44,059 nt of DNA from Asaia sp. W19 (GCF_003994335.1 NZ_PNQZ01000054.1:1-44059), one strand, 5' to 3'; shown: positions 25,388 to 34,864, numbered from the stretch's first letter. A program made the numbers and translations. The notes: generated from the sequence alone by a model not told the origin.

Positions 25388-26308
25388 TCATACCCCGATA
25401 TCCGAAACCGTTGTCCGAGCGACGACCGCGATCATCTCGCGCATCCACCGGTGCAACGGATGCGTGGCGGTGCGATCATGCCAGGCCATGGCGATGGTAA
25501 AGCCCGGGACGCGGATCGGCGGCGGCAGGATCTGCAACGCAAGGCCACGTCCCTGCACGATGCGGCGCGGCACGAGGGCGACCATGTCCGAGCGGGCGAC
25601 CATCTCCGGTACCATCAGAAAGCCTGACGCCGAGAGCATGACGCGTCGGGTATGTCCCAGGGCCGCCAGCGCGACATCGGTCGGTCCTGAGAACCCGCCG
25701 CCCTCGGGGGAGACGATGATGTGTTCCAGGCTGCAAAACGTCTCGAGGTCAAGCCAACCCTGCAGGACCGGATGATCGGCCCTGCCGATCGAAACGTAAT
25801 CTTCATCAAAGAGCGGCTTCATGCGCAAGCCGTCTGGAATGTCTTGCGGTATTGTCAGATACAGGTCTGCAAGGCCCTGTTCGAAAGGACGAATTCCGGC
25901 CTCAATGTTGGCGGTACGCCAGGCGATCCGTATCCCAGGCGCTTCCTTCCGCAGACGAAGGACCAAAGGCATCAGCACGGCGTACTGAACATAGTCGCTG
26001 GCAACGATCGCGACAGTGCCCTCAGCCGTTGAGGGAACGAACGGGTTTGCGGTGGCCACCACATCGCGCACGCCGTCCAGGGCAGCGCGCAACGGCTGCC
26101 GCAGGGCGATGGCGCGGGCGGTCGGCACCATGCCGCGCGGCCCGGGCAGCAACAGTTGATCACCCAGCACGATCCGCAGTCGCGCCAGCCGCGCCGAGAG
26201 GGCGGGTTGGCTGAGGTTTAGCCGGCGCGCGGCACGGGTGACGTTTTGCTCGGTCAGCAGCACGTCCAGCGTTGCAAGCAGGTTGAGATCGAGGGATCCG
26301 ATATCCAT
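25388..26308 (-). CDS. LysR-family transcriptional regulator
   Basis: 306 residues; the HTH is MDIGSLDLNLLATLDVLLTEQNVTRAARRLNLSQPALSARLARLR, typical of the NodD/PcpR/LinR-like LTTR group, with effector domain from about residue 92. It is divergent from an NAD(P)H-quinone-oxidoreductase-like gene and an alcohol-dehydrogenase remnant, the common arrangement for regulators sensing aromatic or quinone-type compounds. The start is ATG 26308. Confidence 0.88.
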   Translation of the reverse strand: MDIGSLDLNLLATLDVLLTEQNVTRAARRLNLSQPALSARLARLRIVLGDQLLLPGPRGMVPTARAIALRQPLRAALDGVRDVVATANPFVPSTAEGTVAIVASDYVQYAVLMPLVLRLRKEAPGIRIAWRTANIEAGIRPFEQGLADLYLTIPQDIPDGLRMKPLFDEDYVSIGRADHPVLQGWLDLETFCSLEHIIVSPEGGGFSGPTDVALAALGHTRRVMLSASGFLMVPEMVARSDMVALVPRRIVQGRGLALQILPPPIRVPGFTIAMAWHDRTATHPLHRWMREMIAVVARTTVSDIGV

Positions 26309-26401
26309 TCAGTGGATAGCAACACACAAATCATTCGATTTCAACAATACCTTATATCGGCGCATCATCCTCAGATACAGACCACGTAGGACATCGCCGA
26401 C

Positions 26402-26569
26402 ATGAGTTGCATCTTGAACGTCCACGCCTATCGCGAGGCCTGCGATGAAATCGATGCCGTCTACGGACACCCGGCGATCGACCGTTCCTTTCCTTTCGCA
26501 GAGCTCAACGACGCCGTCCGGCTACAGAAGAGCGGCAGGCACGCCGGCAACGTCGTTGCCGAACTCTGA
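26402..26569 (+). pseudogene. C-terminal remnant of a zinc-type alcohol dehydrogenase/quinone oxidoreductase
   Basis: A 55-codon frame whose sequence (HPAIDRSFPFAELNDAVRLQKSGRHAGNVVAEL) matches the last ~40 residues of MDR-superfamily enzymes (pattern IDRxFPFxExxxAxRxxxSGRHxGKVV). The catalytic and nucleotide-binding parts are missing. It lies between the LysR gene and the quinone oxidoreductase, so a larger enzyme gene was probably deleted here. Confidence 0.65.
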
Positions 26570-26597
26570 TCAACGTATACAGTGGGAGCATCGGACC

Positions 26598-27434
26598 ATG
26601 AACATACTTATCGTTTACGCGCATCCTGAACCCACTTCGCTGACACGGCAGTTGGTCGACGTGACCGCCGAGACGTTGTCGGCAGTGGGACATACCGTGG
26701 TTCATTCGGACCTCTACGGCATGAAGTGGAAGGCGGTGTACGACGCCGCCGACTTCCCCATGCGTGACAACCCCGAACGGCTGTCTTTCATCGCGGAATC
26801 GGGACACGCTTACGCAAGCGGGCATCAGACGCCCGACGTGATCGCCGAGCAGCAGAAACTGCTCGCGGCTGATGCAGTGATTCTGCAATTCCCGCTGTGG
26901 TGGTACGGCGTGCCCGCGATCCTGAAGGGCTGGATAGAGCGGGTCTATGCCTTTGGTTTCGCTTACGGCTATCACAATGGCTCCAACCAGTACCGCTTCG
27001 GCGAGGGTATACTCAAGGGCAAGCGAGCGCTGGTTAACGTGCAGGCCGGCGGCCCAGCAGCCGATTACGGCCCGCGGGGCATCAACGGGCCGATCGAGCA
27101 ACTGCTGTTCCCTTTGACTCATGGCGCGCTTTTCTACCCCGGCATGGAGGTGCTTCCAACGCATGCGGTCTACGGCGCGGGTCGCGTTTCCACGGCGGAA
27201 GAAATGCAGGCGATCAAGATAGCTTGGCGTAAGCGTCTTGCCGGGCTGTTCACAGACGCGTCGATTCCTTTCCGGTTACAAAACGGCGGTGACTTCCCCG
27301 ATCACCACACCATGGCCGACCACGTTGCGCCGGGCCAAACTGGCCTCGCCGCGCACTTTTCCGACCGGGCCGACCCACGAAAAGCGAAGAAGCGCGGGCC
27401 GCGCTGCCGAGACGCTAAACCAAATCAGACTTAG
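26598..27434 (+). CDS. NAD(P)H dehydrogenase (quinone), flavodoxin-fold
   Basis: 278 residues from ATG 26598. It begins with the flavodoxin-like nucleotide/flavin loop MNILIVYAHPEPTSLTRQL and contains the PLWWYGVPAILKGWIERVYAFGFAY segment typical of the NQO1/MdaB/KefF family. It reduces quinones by two electrons using FAD or FMN. A polar, basic C-terminal tail (RADPRKAKKRGPRCRDAKPNQT) goes beyond the family norm and may result from loss of the original stop. Likely regulated by the divergent LysR protein. Confidence 0.88.
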   Translation: MNILIVYAHPEPTSLTRQLVDVTAETLSAVGHTVVHSDLYGMKWKAVYDAADFPMRDNPERLSFIAESGHAYASGHQTPDVIAEQQKLLAADAVILQFPLWWYGVPAILKGWIERVYAFGFAYGYHNGSNQYRFGEGILKGKRALVNVQAGGPAADYGPRGINGPIEQLLFPLTHGALFYPGMEVLPTHAVYGAGRVSTAEEMQAIKIAWRKRLAGLFTDASIPFRLQNGGDFPDHHTMADHVAPGQTGLAAHFSDRADPRKAKKRGPRCRDAKPNQT

Positions 27435-27894
27435 ACGCTGGCCGCGCTGGCATCAGAAGCCGCCGTTTGATCGCCACTCGCGCGGAATGGCACAATTTCA
27501 CATGGTGCCGTCGGCTGCGTCCGCCTTCAAGGTAGACATCAAAGTGGTGATGGCGGTTGCCCGAAAGCCGACATTGTCGGACGAACCGCGATAGACAGAG
27601 TTTGGGACTTTCTTGCCGTTTCCACGCAACGTGTCGAGCGGCAGGTTTTGTCAATCGCTGACATCCGCACGCATCTGCCCACCTTTCCCCTGTCGTTTCG
27701 GGCGTCCTTCGTCATCACCGACGATGCACCCTATGGCCCACGATGGGTGCCCCCTGACGCTTCGGTGAGCATGGCAGGGCTGGATTTGCTGTTCGGCCCA
27801 AACCGGATCATAAATACCCTCGGGACACGGCTTGGCAAATAACCTATAAAATGGATGCTAATCGTATGCCGGTCGCGACGTTGGAGGGGACGAC
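27435..27894. other. Intergenic, no supported gene
   Basis: 460 bp upstream of the Hachiman operon. Short frames only, with no domain I recognise; the promoter of the defence operon should lie here. GGAGGGG at 27883-27889 is a strong ribosome binding site serving the hamA start. Confidence 0.45.
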
Positions 27895-27918
27895 CTGTCT
27901 AATATCACTGTCGAGAAT

Positions 27919-28842
27919 TTGAATGCCGCGCTTACCGGCAATCCTGAGACTCTCGAAGTTCACCTTGAGCTCGTCGAGCGCGACGCCGTTCTCGATGGAC
28001 ACCAAGTAAAGATTCACTGTCACTGTCTGACAGTCGACGCGAATGGCCGTGTCGATCCGCACCGGCTCGCGGAGTTTATGCGAAACGCAGTGACCAATTA
28101 CGCCATCCCACGCGCGAAAATGGCTGACGCGAAGGCGCGGGACGAGAGATGGAACAGCGGCGAGGCAATGGCCGCGCTTCACGAGGAAGCGAAACGGTCT
28201 TTCACCGATCTTGCCCTCACGGGCGAGGGCGGGGAGATGCTGCTGTTTCTGCTTGCCGAGCGCTTTTTGAAGCTCCCACAAATCCTCTGCAAAATGGACC
28301 TGAAAACCGACACCCGCCTGCATTATCATGGCGCAGATGGCGTTTACGCTGGCGTCACAGAAGATAGGGTTTTGAAGCTCTTTTGGGGTGAGTCCAAAGT
28401 CTACAAGGATGTCGGAGACGGCATCAAAGAGTGCTTCGCGTCAATCGCGCCTTTCCTGATCGAGCCCGATCATGAGGGCGCGGAGCGAGAAAAGGACCTA
28501 ATCCTTCTGAGCGACAAAGCCGATCTGTCGGATCCAATCGTCACGACGGCTCTCCGACAATATTTCAACAAGGACTCAAAGCAATCCAAGCGCGTTCGCT
28601 ACTGCGGCATCGCTCTGATTGGATTTGATGCGGATTACTATCCGACCGACGGCGTGAAGGGCATAGCGGAAGAGATCGCCAAAGCGGCGAAGGCCGAACT
28701 GGAACATTTAAAAACCCGTATCGGCAAGCGACTGACAGCCGAGAAGCTTAATCAAATTGAAATCGAGGTGCTGTGCATTCCGTTGCCCTCGGCAGATGGT
28801 TTTCGAAAGGCGTTTCTCAAAGCGATGGGGCTTACTGAATGA
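27919..28842 (+). CDS. hamA: Hachiman defence protein HamA (DUF1837 nuclease)
   Basis: 307 residues if read from TTG 27919. The DUF1837/HamA core is visible at GGEMLLFLLAERFL (104-117), DTRLHYHGADGVYAG with D140, and LKLFWGESKVY with E158-x-K160, the D...ExK arrangement of a PD-(D/E)XK nuclease. HamA is the effector of Hachiman, degrading DNA once released by the HamB helicase. The start is uncertain: no ATG fits, while CTG 27895 lies 7 bp after GGAGGGG and would add eight residues (SNITVENL). Its stop overlaps hamB (ATGA 28839-28842), so the two are translationally coupled. Confidence 0.85.
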   Translation: MNAALTGNPETLEVHLELVERDAVLDGHQVKIHCHCLTVDANGRVDPHRLAEFMRNAVTNYAIPRAKMADAKARDERWNSGEAMAALHEEAKRSFTDLALTGEGGEMLLFLLAERFLKLPQILCKMDLKTDTRLHYHGADGVYAGVTEDRVLKLFWGESKVYKDVGDGIKECFASIAPFLIEPDHEGAEREKDLILLSDKADLSDPIVTTALRQYFNKDSKQSKRVRYCGIALIGFDADYYPTDGVKGIAEEIAKAAKAELEHLKTRIGKRLTAEKLNQIEIEVLCIPLPSADGFRKAFLKAMGLTE

Positions 28843-31448
28843 GCCTCGACCAACTTGCGACATGGCTGATGGACGAGGGGGTTAAAGATGATGTCAAAAC
28901 CCTCACGCGTTTGGCCGTTCGGACAGAACTCGACCACCTCGCGCCCGAAACTGCGGAGACAGCTCCTATCGATTGGCACCGTCTGCTGTTCGCGGGCAGC
29001 ATTTTGGCTCGGTCAGCATCTCGGCAGCATCAGGAAGCGGCTTTGCGCATCGCGACTGGAGCCGTGACGATGGCTGACACTCAGCCAGTGAAGGACGCGG
29101 GAGCCGTCCTTCTAGGCAAGCTGACAAATTTTCGAGCTGTTGCCCTGGCGAACGACCGCAAGCTGCTCGAAACGGACCTAGAAGGCCGGTTAGGTTTCGG
29201 TCTACGGATGGAGGCCCAGCGTCGCAAACTTGATCATTCGGTTCTGATAGAATCTAGCGGCCACTGGCTTCAGGTCAATGATTTTCAGCAACGGTTCTGG
29301 GATAGCGCCACGCTGAATAATTGGCTGTCGGCCTCGGCGCCCACAGCATCCGGTAAGACCTTCCTAGTCCTGCAATGGCTGATAAATCATATGCGCTCGG
29401 CCGAAACGCGGGTATCGGTCTACCTAGCACCCACGCGCGCGCTTGTTTCCGAGATTGAGACAAATTTGGCTCAGCTTTTGGGCAAGGCGGCAGAGATTGA
29501 AGTGTCGTCTCTTCCTCTACCGGAGAAGTATGATGCCGCTCAGTTAGGTGGAAAGAAGCTCATCCTGGTGTTTACGCAGGAGCGCCTGCATCTGTTAGCC
29601 AATGTTCTCGGAGAAAACGTCCACGTCGATCTGCTCATCGTCGATGAGGCTCACAAGATCGGGGACAATCAGCGCGGCGTCATTTTGCAGGATGCGATCG
29701 AGCGGTTAGAACGCTCGAATGATGATCTCAAAGTGGTCTTCATCAGCCCGGCCACGCAAAATCCCGAGGAGTTATTGGCCGATGCCCCGAGGACAGCGAA
29801 AACGGATGCCGTCGATAGCGACGCCCCGACGGTCATTCAGAACCTGATCGTTGCCGAGCAAGTCCCGCGCAAGCCGAAACTCTGGAATCTGTCGATAAGG
29901 GAGGGAACGGCATCCCAGCCCGTGGGTGTTTTGGAGCTTGCCAGCTCACCTGGTAACGTCACCAAAAAGCTGGCCTTCATTGCAGCCGCAGTGGGTGAGC
30001 GAGGCGGGACGCTGGTTTATGCCAACCGAGCTGGCGATGCCGAAGATATCGCCGACTTGATCGCCCAGCTTGTCCCCGCGATCGACGGGACCGACAAGGA
30101 ATTGATCGAATTGGCGGACCTGGCGCGGAAGGGTGTTCACCCAAATTTTGCCCTTGCATCGCTCGTTCTGAAGGGCGTTGCTTTCCACTACGGCAACATG
30201 CCGTCCTTGATCCGACAGGAAGTAGAACGGCTCTTTAAAAGCGGCAAAATCCGCTTTCTTGTTTGCACCTCTACCCTGATCGAGGGCGTCAATTTGTCCT
30301 GCCGGACAATCGTGGTCCGTGGTCCCCGCAAAGGTATGGGAAATCCGATGGAGTCCCATGATTTTTGGAACCTCGCTGGTCGTGCTGGGAGGTGGGGAAA
30401 CGAGTTTCAGGGTAATATCGTGTGCATCGACCCGGATGACACAACAGCTTGGCCTAATGGCGTGCCTATCCGCTCACGCTATCCGATCAAACGCGAGAGC
30501 GACGCTGTTTTGGAGACCGGTGACGGCATGGCTGATTACTTAGAGAGAAGGGTAGATACACCCCTCTTCGAATTGGCCGACGTCGGCCGGTTCGAACAGG
30601 TTGGAGCATATCTCCTATCCACCTACCTGCGACTGGGCTCGATTGCGCAGGCGAGCTTCGCAAAGCGTCACAGTCCTAATACCATCGCAAAGATCGACGA
30701 GCAACTCGCTGCTTTGGCTGACAAGATCGAGATTGGATCAGGCTTCGCAGAGCGACACCCAGGCGTGAGCGCGCTTGGCCTTCAGTCATTGTTGGAAGCG
30801 TTTCGGGCCTACGAAAAGGATGTCGAAAACCTGATACCGGCGCCGGTCGAAAGCCAGGACAGCTACGATCGCTTCGTCACCATCATGCGGAGGATCAACG
30901 AGCATCTCTATCCGGCGTTCATGCCGGACAGCCTAATCCCCCTATACGTCGTGATCGTCGTTCAGTGGCTGAAAGGTTTTTCCCTCGCGGCCATGATCAG
31001 AGCGAACATCGATTATCACAACAGGCATGGTCGGAAGTTCGTCCTGCCGAAGTTGATCAGACAAACAATGGAACACGTCGAGCAGGTGGCTCGCTTCAAA
31101 GCGCCAAAATATCTCTCGGCTTACATGGACATTCTGCATCTACATTTCCGCGAAATCGGTCGTGAAGATTTGATCGATACCGATCTTGATATCGGCACCC
31201 AGCTGGAGTTCGGCGTGTCAACGCGCACTCTGCTGTCTCTCATGGAGATGGGCCTATCTCGTATGAGTGCCGTAAGCCTCTACGAAAAGATCGCGCGAGA
31301 TAACCTTACCAAAGAAGAATGTATGAAGTGGATTCGGGAGCGCGACGACCAGTTCGATACAATGGACATCCCAGCGATCATCGTTCGGGAAATTCGAGAG
31401 AAGATACTTGCTATCGATGAAGGCAGTCCGGATACCGTTAGTCCGTAA
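28839..31448 (+). CDS. hamB: Hachiman defence helicase HamB
   Basis: 869 residues, an SF2 helicase. Motif I is APTASGKT (167-174), Ia YLAPTRALVSE, II DEAH (269-272), III-like SPAT (303-306), IV-like GGTLVYANRAGDA, V CTSTLIEGVNL and VI NLAGRAGRWG (511-520). Helical C-terminal half without a recognised nuclease. HamB binds HamA and DNA and uses ATP to survey DNA ends or damage. Size, order and coupling to a DUF1837 gene identify the pair as Hachiman. ATG 28839. Confidence 0.9.
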   Translation: MSLDQLATWLMDEGVKDDVKTLTRLAVRTELDHLAPETAETAPIDWHRLLFAGSILARSASRQHQEAALRIATGAVTMADTQPVKDAGAVLLGKLTNFRAVALANDRKLLETDLEGRLGFGLRMEAQRRKLDHSVLIESSGHWLQVNDFQQRFWDSATLNNWLSASAPTASGKTFLVLQWLINHMRSAETRVSVYLAPTRALVSEIETNLAQLLGKAAEIEVSSLPLPEKYDAAQLGGKKLILVFTQERLHLLANVLGENVHVDLLIVDEAHKIGDNQRGVILQDAIERLERSNDDLKVVFISPATQNPEELLADAPRTAKTDAVDSDAPTVIQNLIVAEQVPRKPKLWNLSIREGTASQPVGVLELASSPGNVTKKLAFIAAAVGERGGTLVYANRAGDAEDIADLIAQLVPAIDGTDKELIELADLARKGVHPNFALASLVLKGVAFHYGNMPSLIRQEVERLFKSGKIRFLVCTSTLIEGVNLSCRTIVVRGPRKGMGNPMESHDFWNLAGRAGRWGNEFQGNIVCIDPDDTTAWPNGVPIRSRYPIKRESDAVLETGDGMADYLERRVDTPLFELADVGRFEQVGAYLLSTYLRLGSIAQASFAKRHSPNTIAKIDEQLAALADKIEIGSGFAERHPGVSALGLQSLLEAFRAYEKDVENLIPAPVESQDSYDRFVTIMRRINEHLYPAFMPDSLIPLYVVIVVQWLKGFSLAAMIRANIDYHNRHGRKFVLPKLIRQTMEHVEQVARFKAPKYLSAYMDILHLHFREIGREDLIDTDLDIGTQLEFGVSTRTLLSLMEMGLSRMSAVSLYEKIARDNLTKEECMKWIRERDDQFDTMDIPAIIVREIREKILAIDEGSPDTVSP

Positions 31449-31463
31449 CGAGGGAGGGTAAAC

Positions 31464-31772
31464 ATGCCTGCGAAACCTTTCAGCTTGGGTGAGCTACATT
31501 TCGCTAGCAAAGGTGATGCGGTAGCCTACCTCAATGCCATGCTGCGCAAGTATGATGTCGGGGACAAAGTGAGCGCGGAAGACTCAAAGATTTTGATTGC
31601 AGCGTTGGCTCGCCACCCAGAGGGTGATAAGAAGATCGGCTCCGGCGTCGCTGATTTCAGCGTGAGGACCGCTGATTATGGTACCAAGTGCTTCTGGGTA
31701 AATCGGACCGATGGAACCACCGAAAAATTCGCTCATCGCGCCTGCGTTTACGGCAATGTCCGTCCCGGCTAA
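31464..31772 (+). CDS. DUF3223 (DCL-like) protein linked to Hachiman
   Basis: 102 residues of the DUF3223/DCL fold: LHFASKGDAVAYLNAMLRKYD (about 11-31), ALARHPEGDKKIGSGVADFSV (48-68) and CFWVNRTDGTTEKFAHRACVYG (about 77-98). The family is found in plant chloroplast-rRNA-processing DCL and RNA polymerase IV/V tails and as free bacterial proteins of unknown role. It starts 15 bp after hamB with GGGAGGG as ribosome binding site, so it is very probably in the operon. Canonical Hachiman has only two genes, so this may be an accessory or regulator. Function not known. Confidence 0.75.
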   Translation: MPAKPFSLGELHFASKGDAVAYLNAMLRKYDVGDKVSAEDSKILIAALARHPEGDKKIGSGVADFSVRTADYGTKCFWVNRTDGTTEKFAHRACVYGNVRPG

Positions 31773-32213
31773 ATCCCGATATTCTGGGTTCAGCATTCCG
31801 CTATCGTTGCGGACTGTCGAAAACATGCTGTTCGAGCGCGGCATCGACATCTGTCACGAGAGGGTACGGATGGGTGGACGAGTGTGAATAATCCACGCCT
31901 TAAGAGATGCAGATCGTGACACTGACTTCGGCATAGGCGCGGGAAACGTACGTTCGCTTTAGGGAGCGCCCGCAACAGCGCGGAAAGACCGAGAAATTTG
32001 CGCGCAGCCGACCGGCAGACACCCAATCCGACGTTCCAGCGGCTGCCCCGGAACGGCGTGACTTGGTCGATAGCCGTCATGAGCGTGAAAGCTGTGAATG
32101 GCAGCATTCAGTCATTTCTTCCCGATAACCGACATTCTGCTGTCCCCCCCATAGCTGTCCCCTCGCATCAAACCTAACGCCCCTCGCCACGTTTCCTGTC
32201 CCGGAACCGGTCA
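31773..32213. other. Intergenic, no supported gene
   Basis: 441 bp between the Hachiman operon and the first serine recombinase. Frames here are short and show no domain. This is the likely junction between the defence island and the mobilizable module. Confidence 0.45.
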
Positions 32214-32846
32214 TTACTGTGTCGGTGTCAATCGGACCGACCGATCGATCCGGCCACCCGTCCCGGAACCTGCGTTTCCGGAACACTTTCCCCCGCAGGA
32301 AACCGCGCGCCAGATTGTGGTTTTCGAGACGGCCATGATCTGCGCAATTTCATGCAAAGATTTTCCTGATGCGCGCAGTTCGACCGCGTGGCGACGCTGC
32401 CTGTCGGTCAGCCGAGCAGGCCGTCCCATCCGTGCCCCGCTACGCCGTGCTGCCTCGAGCCCGGCCCGCGTTCGCTCCCGGATGATCTCCCGCTCGAATT
32501 CGGCAAACCCAGCCAGGATGGTCAGAAAGAGCTGCCCGTTTGCCGTGCCGGTCTCGATCCCGACATCGAGAAGCCTCACGCGTACCTGACGTTCCACGAG
32601 AGTGCCCACCAGCCCCATGACGTCGAGCATGGTCCGCCCCAGTCGGTCGAGACGTGCTGCCACGAGACTATCGCCCGGCTGCAATTTCGCCAGCAGCCCT
32701 GACAGACCCGGTCGTGACGTCGCCGGAACCCCGCCCGAGACCGTGTCGAGCACGATCTCCTGCACCCCTTCCCGCTCAAGTGCCAGAAGCTGCGGATCAT
32801 GCGTCTGTTCCTCGGTCGAGACGCGCGCATAGCCATACCGTGTCAT
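32214..32846 (-). CDS. Serine recombinase (resolvase/invertase)
   Basis: 210 residues from ATG 32846, with GAGGGGG upstream. Catalytic Ser10 in YGYARVSTEEQ, the LDRLGRTMLD segment, GTANGQLFLTILAGFAEFEREIIRERTRAGL helix E, and a C-terminal HTH (SLHEIAQIMAVSKTTIWRAV). This is the compact Tn3-resolvase/Hin group. The last 30 residues beyond the HTH are Gly/Ser-rich and not conserved. It resolves multimers or inverts DNA. It is clearly paralogous to the recombinase at 34865-35464. Confidence 0.9.
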   Translation of the reverse strand: MTRYGYARVSTEEQTHDPQLLALEREGVQEIVLDTVSGGVPATSRPGLSGLLAKLQPGDSLVAARLDRLGRTMLDVMGLVGTLVERQVRVRLLDVGIETGTANGQLFLTILAGFAEFEREIIRERTRAGLEAARRSGARMGRPARLTDRQRRHAVELRASGKSLHEIAQIMAVSKTTIWRAVSCGGKCSGNAGSGTGGRIDRSVRLTPTQ

Positions 32847-33121
32847 GAAAACCCCCTCGCTGATTTCGGAACACGGTTTGGAGACGGGACACCCGGCCCG
32901 ATGCCGTGCCGTCCCGAAACCGACGGATTGTGGACCGGTCATCACAACCGGCCAGGACACGGTCGAGCCACCAGAAAATCAGTCAGGGCAAAGGTTTTGC
33001 AAGGTCGGGCTTCCGCTCCCCCATAACCCCATTGTTGCCCTGTCGTGTCTTTTGAGGCGGCTCAGACTGACACCTGTCCCGACCCTGTGTTGGCCTGCGT
33101 CACATCACTCTGGGGGAAACC

Positions 33122-33967
33122 ATGAAACGCGTCATCGCCTGCCTCTTGCTGTCTGCGGCCTCAGCGCCGCTCGCTCAAGCCCAGGATATGGAGGCTTTCC
33201 GCCGCAACATGGTCAATGCGGCCAATGCGCTTGGTCAGGGGCACGTCACGGAGCCTCCGACCTCTCCTGCGACACAGGATAATGGCGGCGTCGCACTCAC
33301 GCAGAAGCTCACCTATTCCAGAATGAGCAATGCGCTCGGTCAGGCCTCCATACTCGGATTGTCGCTTGGCATGTCCGCCCCGGAAGCCACCAGTGTTCTG
33401 CGCCAATACTGTCAGACAGAACCAAGCCTGCGAACCGAGACGTTGCGCACATCGCATAAGGGCGTGGATATCGAGAGCCAGCCCTATCTGGCATCGCTCG
33501 CCTGCCAGCGCGAGAGTGACAGAATCGATGTCACCCTCGCCCCACCGGTCATGGGCGGCGTGGTGACCCGCATCGAGCGCACTGTCTCCTACCCGCCCCT
33601 CAATGCACCGGGATACGATGCCCTCAAGGCCGAACTCACCAGGCATTACACGGCGCATCTGCCGCCGCTGTCGGATGGAAGTGCCGCAACCGCGCTTTAC
33701 GCGCTCAAAAGCGGCAACGTCATCGAGAAAGCGGATGGCACCGGGATTGATCCTTCGCCCTCGTCAGACCCGCGCGCTGCCACCACACAGGCCTGGCTGC
33801 GCATCGCTGTCAGCGTCGTCCCGCAAAACCCTTCCGCCGTGCGCAGCCTGAGCATCACGACCGAGGATATCGGTGCCGAACAGGCCATCACAGCCGAGAT
33901 CATCCGGCAGCTCAATGCAGCCATCGAGGCCAAACTCGCGCATGCCACCGCGAAGGCCGCCCTGTGA
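33122..33967 (+). CDS. Secreted protein of unknown function
   Basis: 281 residues with a Sec signal peptide MKRVIACLLLSAASAPLAQA and mature start QDMEAF. Four Cys in the mature part could make disulfides. I recognise no family. It is followed after 10 bp by a membrane protein gene; the pair is bounded on both sides by serine recombinase genes on the opposite strand. ATG 33122 is preceded by GGGGGAAA. A periplasmic partner of the membrane protein is a reasonable guess. Confidence 0.7.
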   Translation: MKRVIACLLLSAASAPLAQAQDMEAFRRNMVNAANALGQGHVTEPPTSPATQDNGGVALTQKLTYSRMSNALGQASILGLSLGMSAPEATSVLRQYCQTEPSLRTETLRTSHKGVDIESQPYLASLACQRESDRIDVTLAPPVMGGVVTRIERTVSYPPLNAPGYDALKAELTRHYTAHLPPLSDGSAATALYALKSGNVIEKADGTGIDPSPSSDPRAATTQAWLRIAVSVVPQNPSAVRSLSITTEDIGAEQAITAEIIRQLNAAIEAKLAHATAKAAL

Positions 33968-33977
33968 GGACAGACCG

Positions 33978-34838
33978 ATGAACCATTCCTCCTCTTCGCC
34001 CAGAACCATCAATGCCGATGATGCCAATCGCGGCACAATCATCCGCATTCCCGACACCCAGCCAGGCCTCCTCGTGTCCGACGGAAAACAACATGAGTTT
34101 ACGCTCTCCGGCATCTGGCAGGGACCGGCAGCCCCGGCCCTGAACCAGAAAGTCAGCTTTATCCTGACACCGGAAGGACGCATCGCGTCCATCCATGTGC
34201 TTGGCCGCGATGTGCTGGCCAATGAAACGCTGAGCGCATTCGGTCAGACCTTGCGCAGCAATGGCGGCTCACTGGGAGCCGTGTTGTTGCCCTACCTACG
34301 CCAGCAGAGGGACCGCATGACCCTGCCCGGCATGGTCATGTCAGGTGCCTTGCTGCTTGGGTTCTACGCTCTGCCGGGATGGACGCTCGATGCAGGCAAT
34401 TCCATGCTGGGCATGAGGCTTGATTACACGCTGAACCAGCTGCTCGGTGTACAGACGGGTGGTGCAGGCATCACTGTGACGTTCGGCTTCTGGCGTCTGC
34501 TCGGCTGTACCATCGCGCTCCTGCCCTGGGTGACACCGTGGCTCGGTTTTGCCCGGGCGCGTCTGCTCAACATCCTGCCACTGCTCTTGCTGCTGGCCCT
34601 GCCTCTGGTCGTGCATGCGCGGCTGCGTCATCTCGCAGCCGAGGCAGCCCAGAGCACAGGTCAGCTGCTCGGCGGTTTTGGCGGTAATGCCGCGATGCAA
34701 CATGATTTGCAGGCCATGGTACAGAAACAGGCGACCGCGCTGATTGATGCGACCTCATGGAATAGCGGGTACTGGCTTGCGCTTGTCGCCGCCTGCGGTC
34801 TGGCAGGTCTCACGCTGGTGCGAAGGCCCCGTCACTGA
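33978..34838 (+). CDS. Membrane protein with N-terminal OB-like domain
   Basis: 286 residues from ATG 33978, with GAGGA upstream. Residues about 18-75 (GTIIRIPDTQPGLLVSDGKQHEFTLSGIW ... GRIASIHVL) have the small beta-rich, cold-shock-like pattern seen in front of TM2 or DUF805 domains. Then four hydrophobic segments (about 118-140, 178-195, 200-225, 265-283) follow. Function unknown. Probably co-transcribed with the secreted protein gene before it. Confidence 0.68.
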   Translation: MNHSSSSPRTINADDANRGTIIRIPDTQPGLLVSDGKQHEFTLSGIWQGPAAPALNQKVSFILTPEGRIASIHVLGRDVLANETLSAFGQTLRSNGGSLGAVLLPYLRQQRDRMTLPGMVMSGALLLGFYALPGWTLDAGNSMLGMRLDYTLNQLLGVQTGGAGITVTFGFWRLLGCTIALLPWVTPWLGFARARLLNILPLLLLLALPLVVHARLRHLAAEAAQSTGQLLGGFGGNAAMQHDLQAMVQKQATALIDATSWNSGYWLALVAACGLAGLTLVRRPRH

Positions 34839-34864
34839 GGCAACACACCACTCCAGCGTCAGGC

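Noticed and set aside
27648..27842. 64-codon plus-strand frame before hamA
   Set aside because: No recognisable content and no ribosome binding site; it ends before the hamA leader.
31790..32107. Minus-strand frame of 105 codons upstream of the first recombinase
   Set aside because: Arg/Cys-rich composition with no domain or ribosome binding site; looks non-coding.
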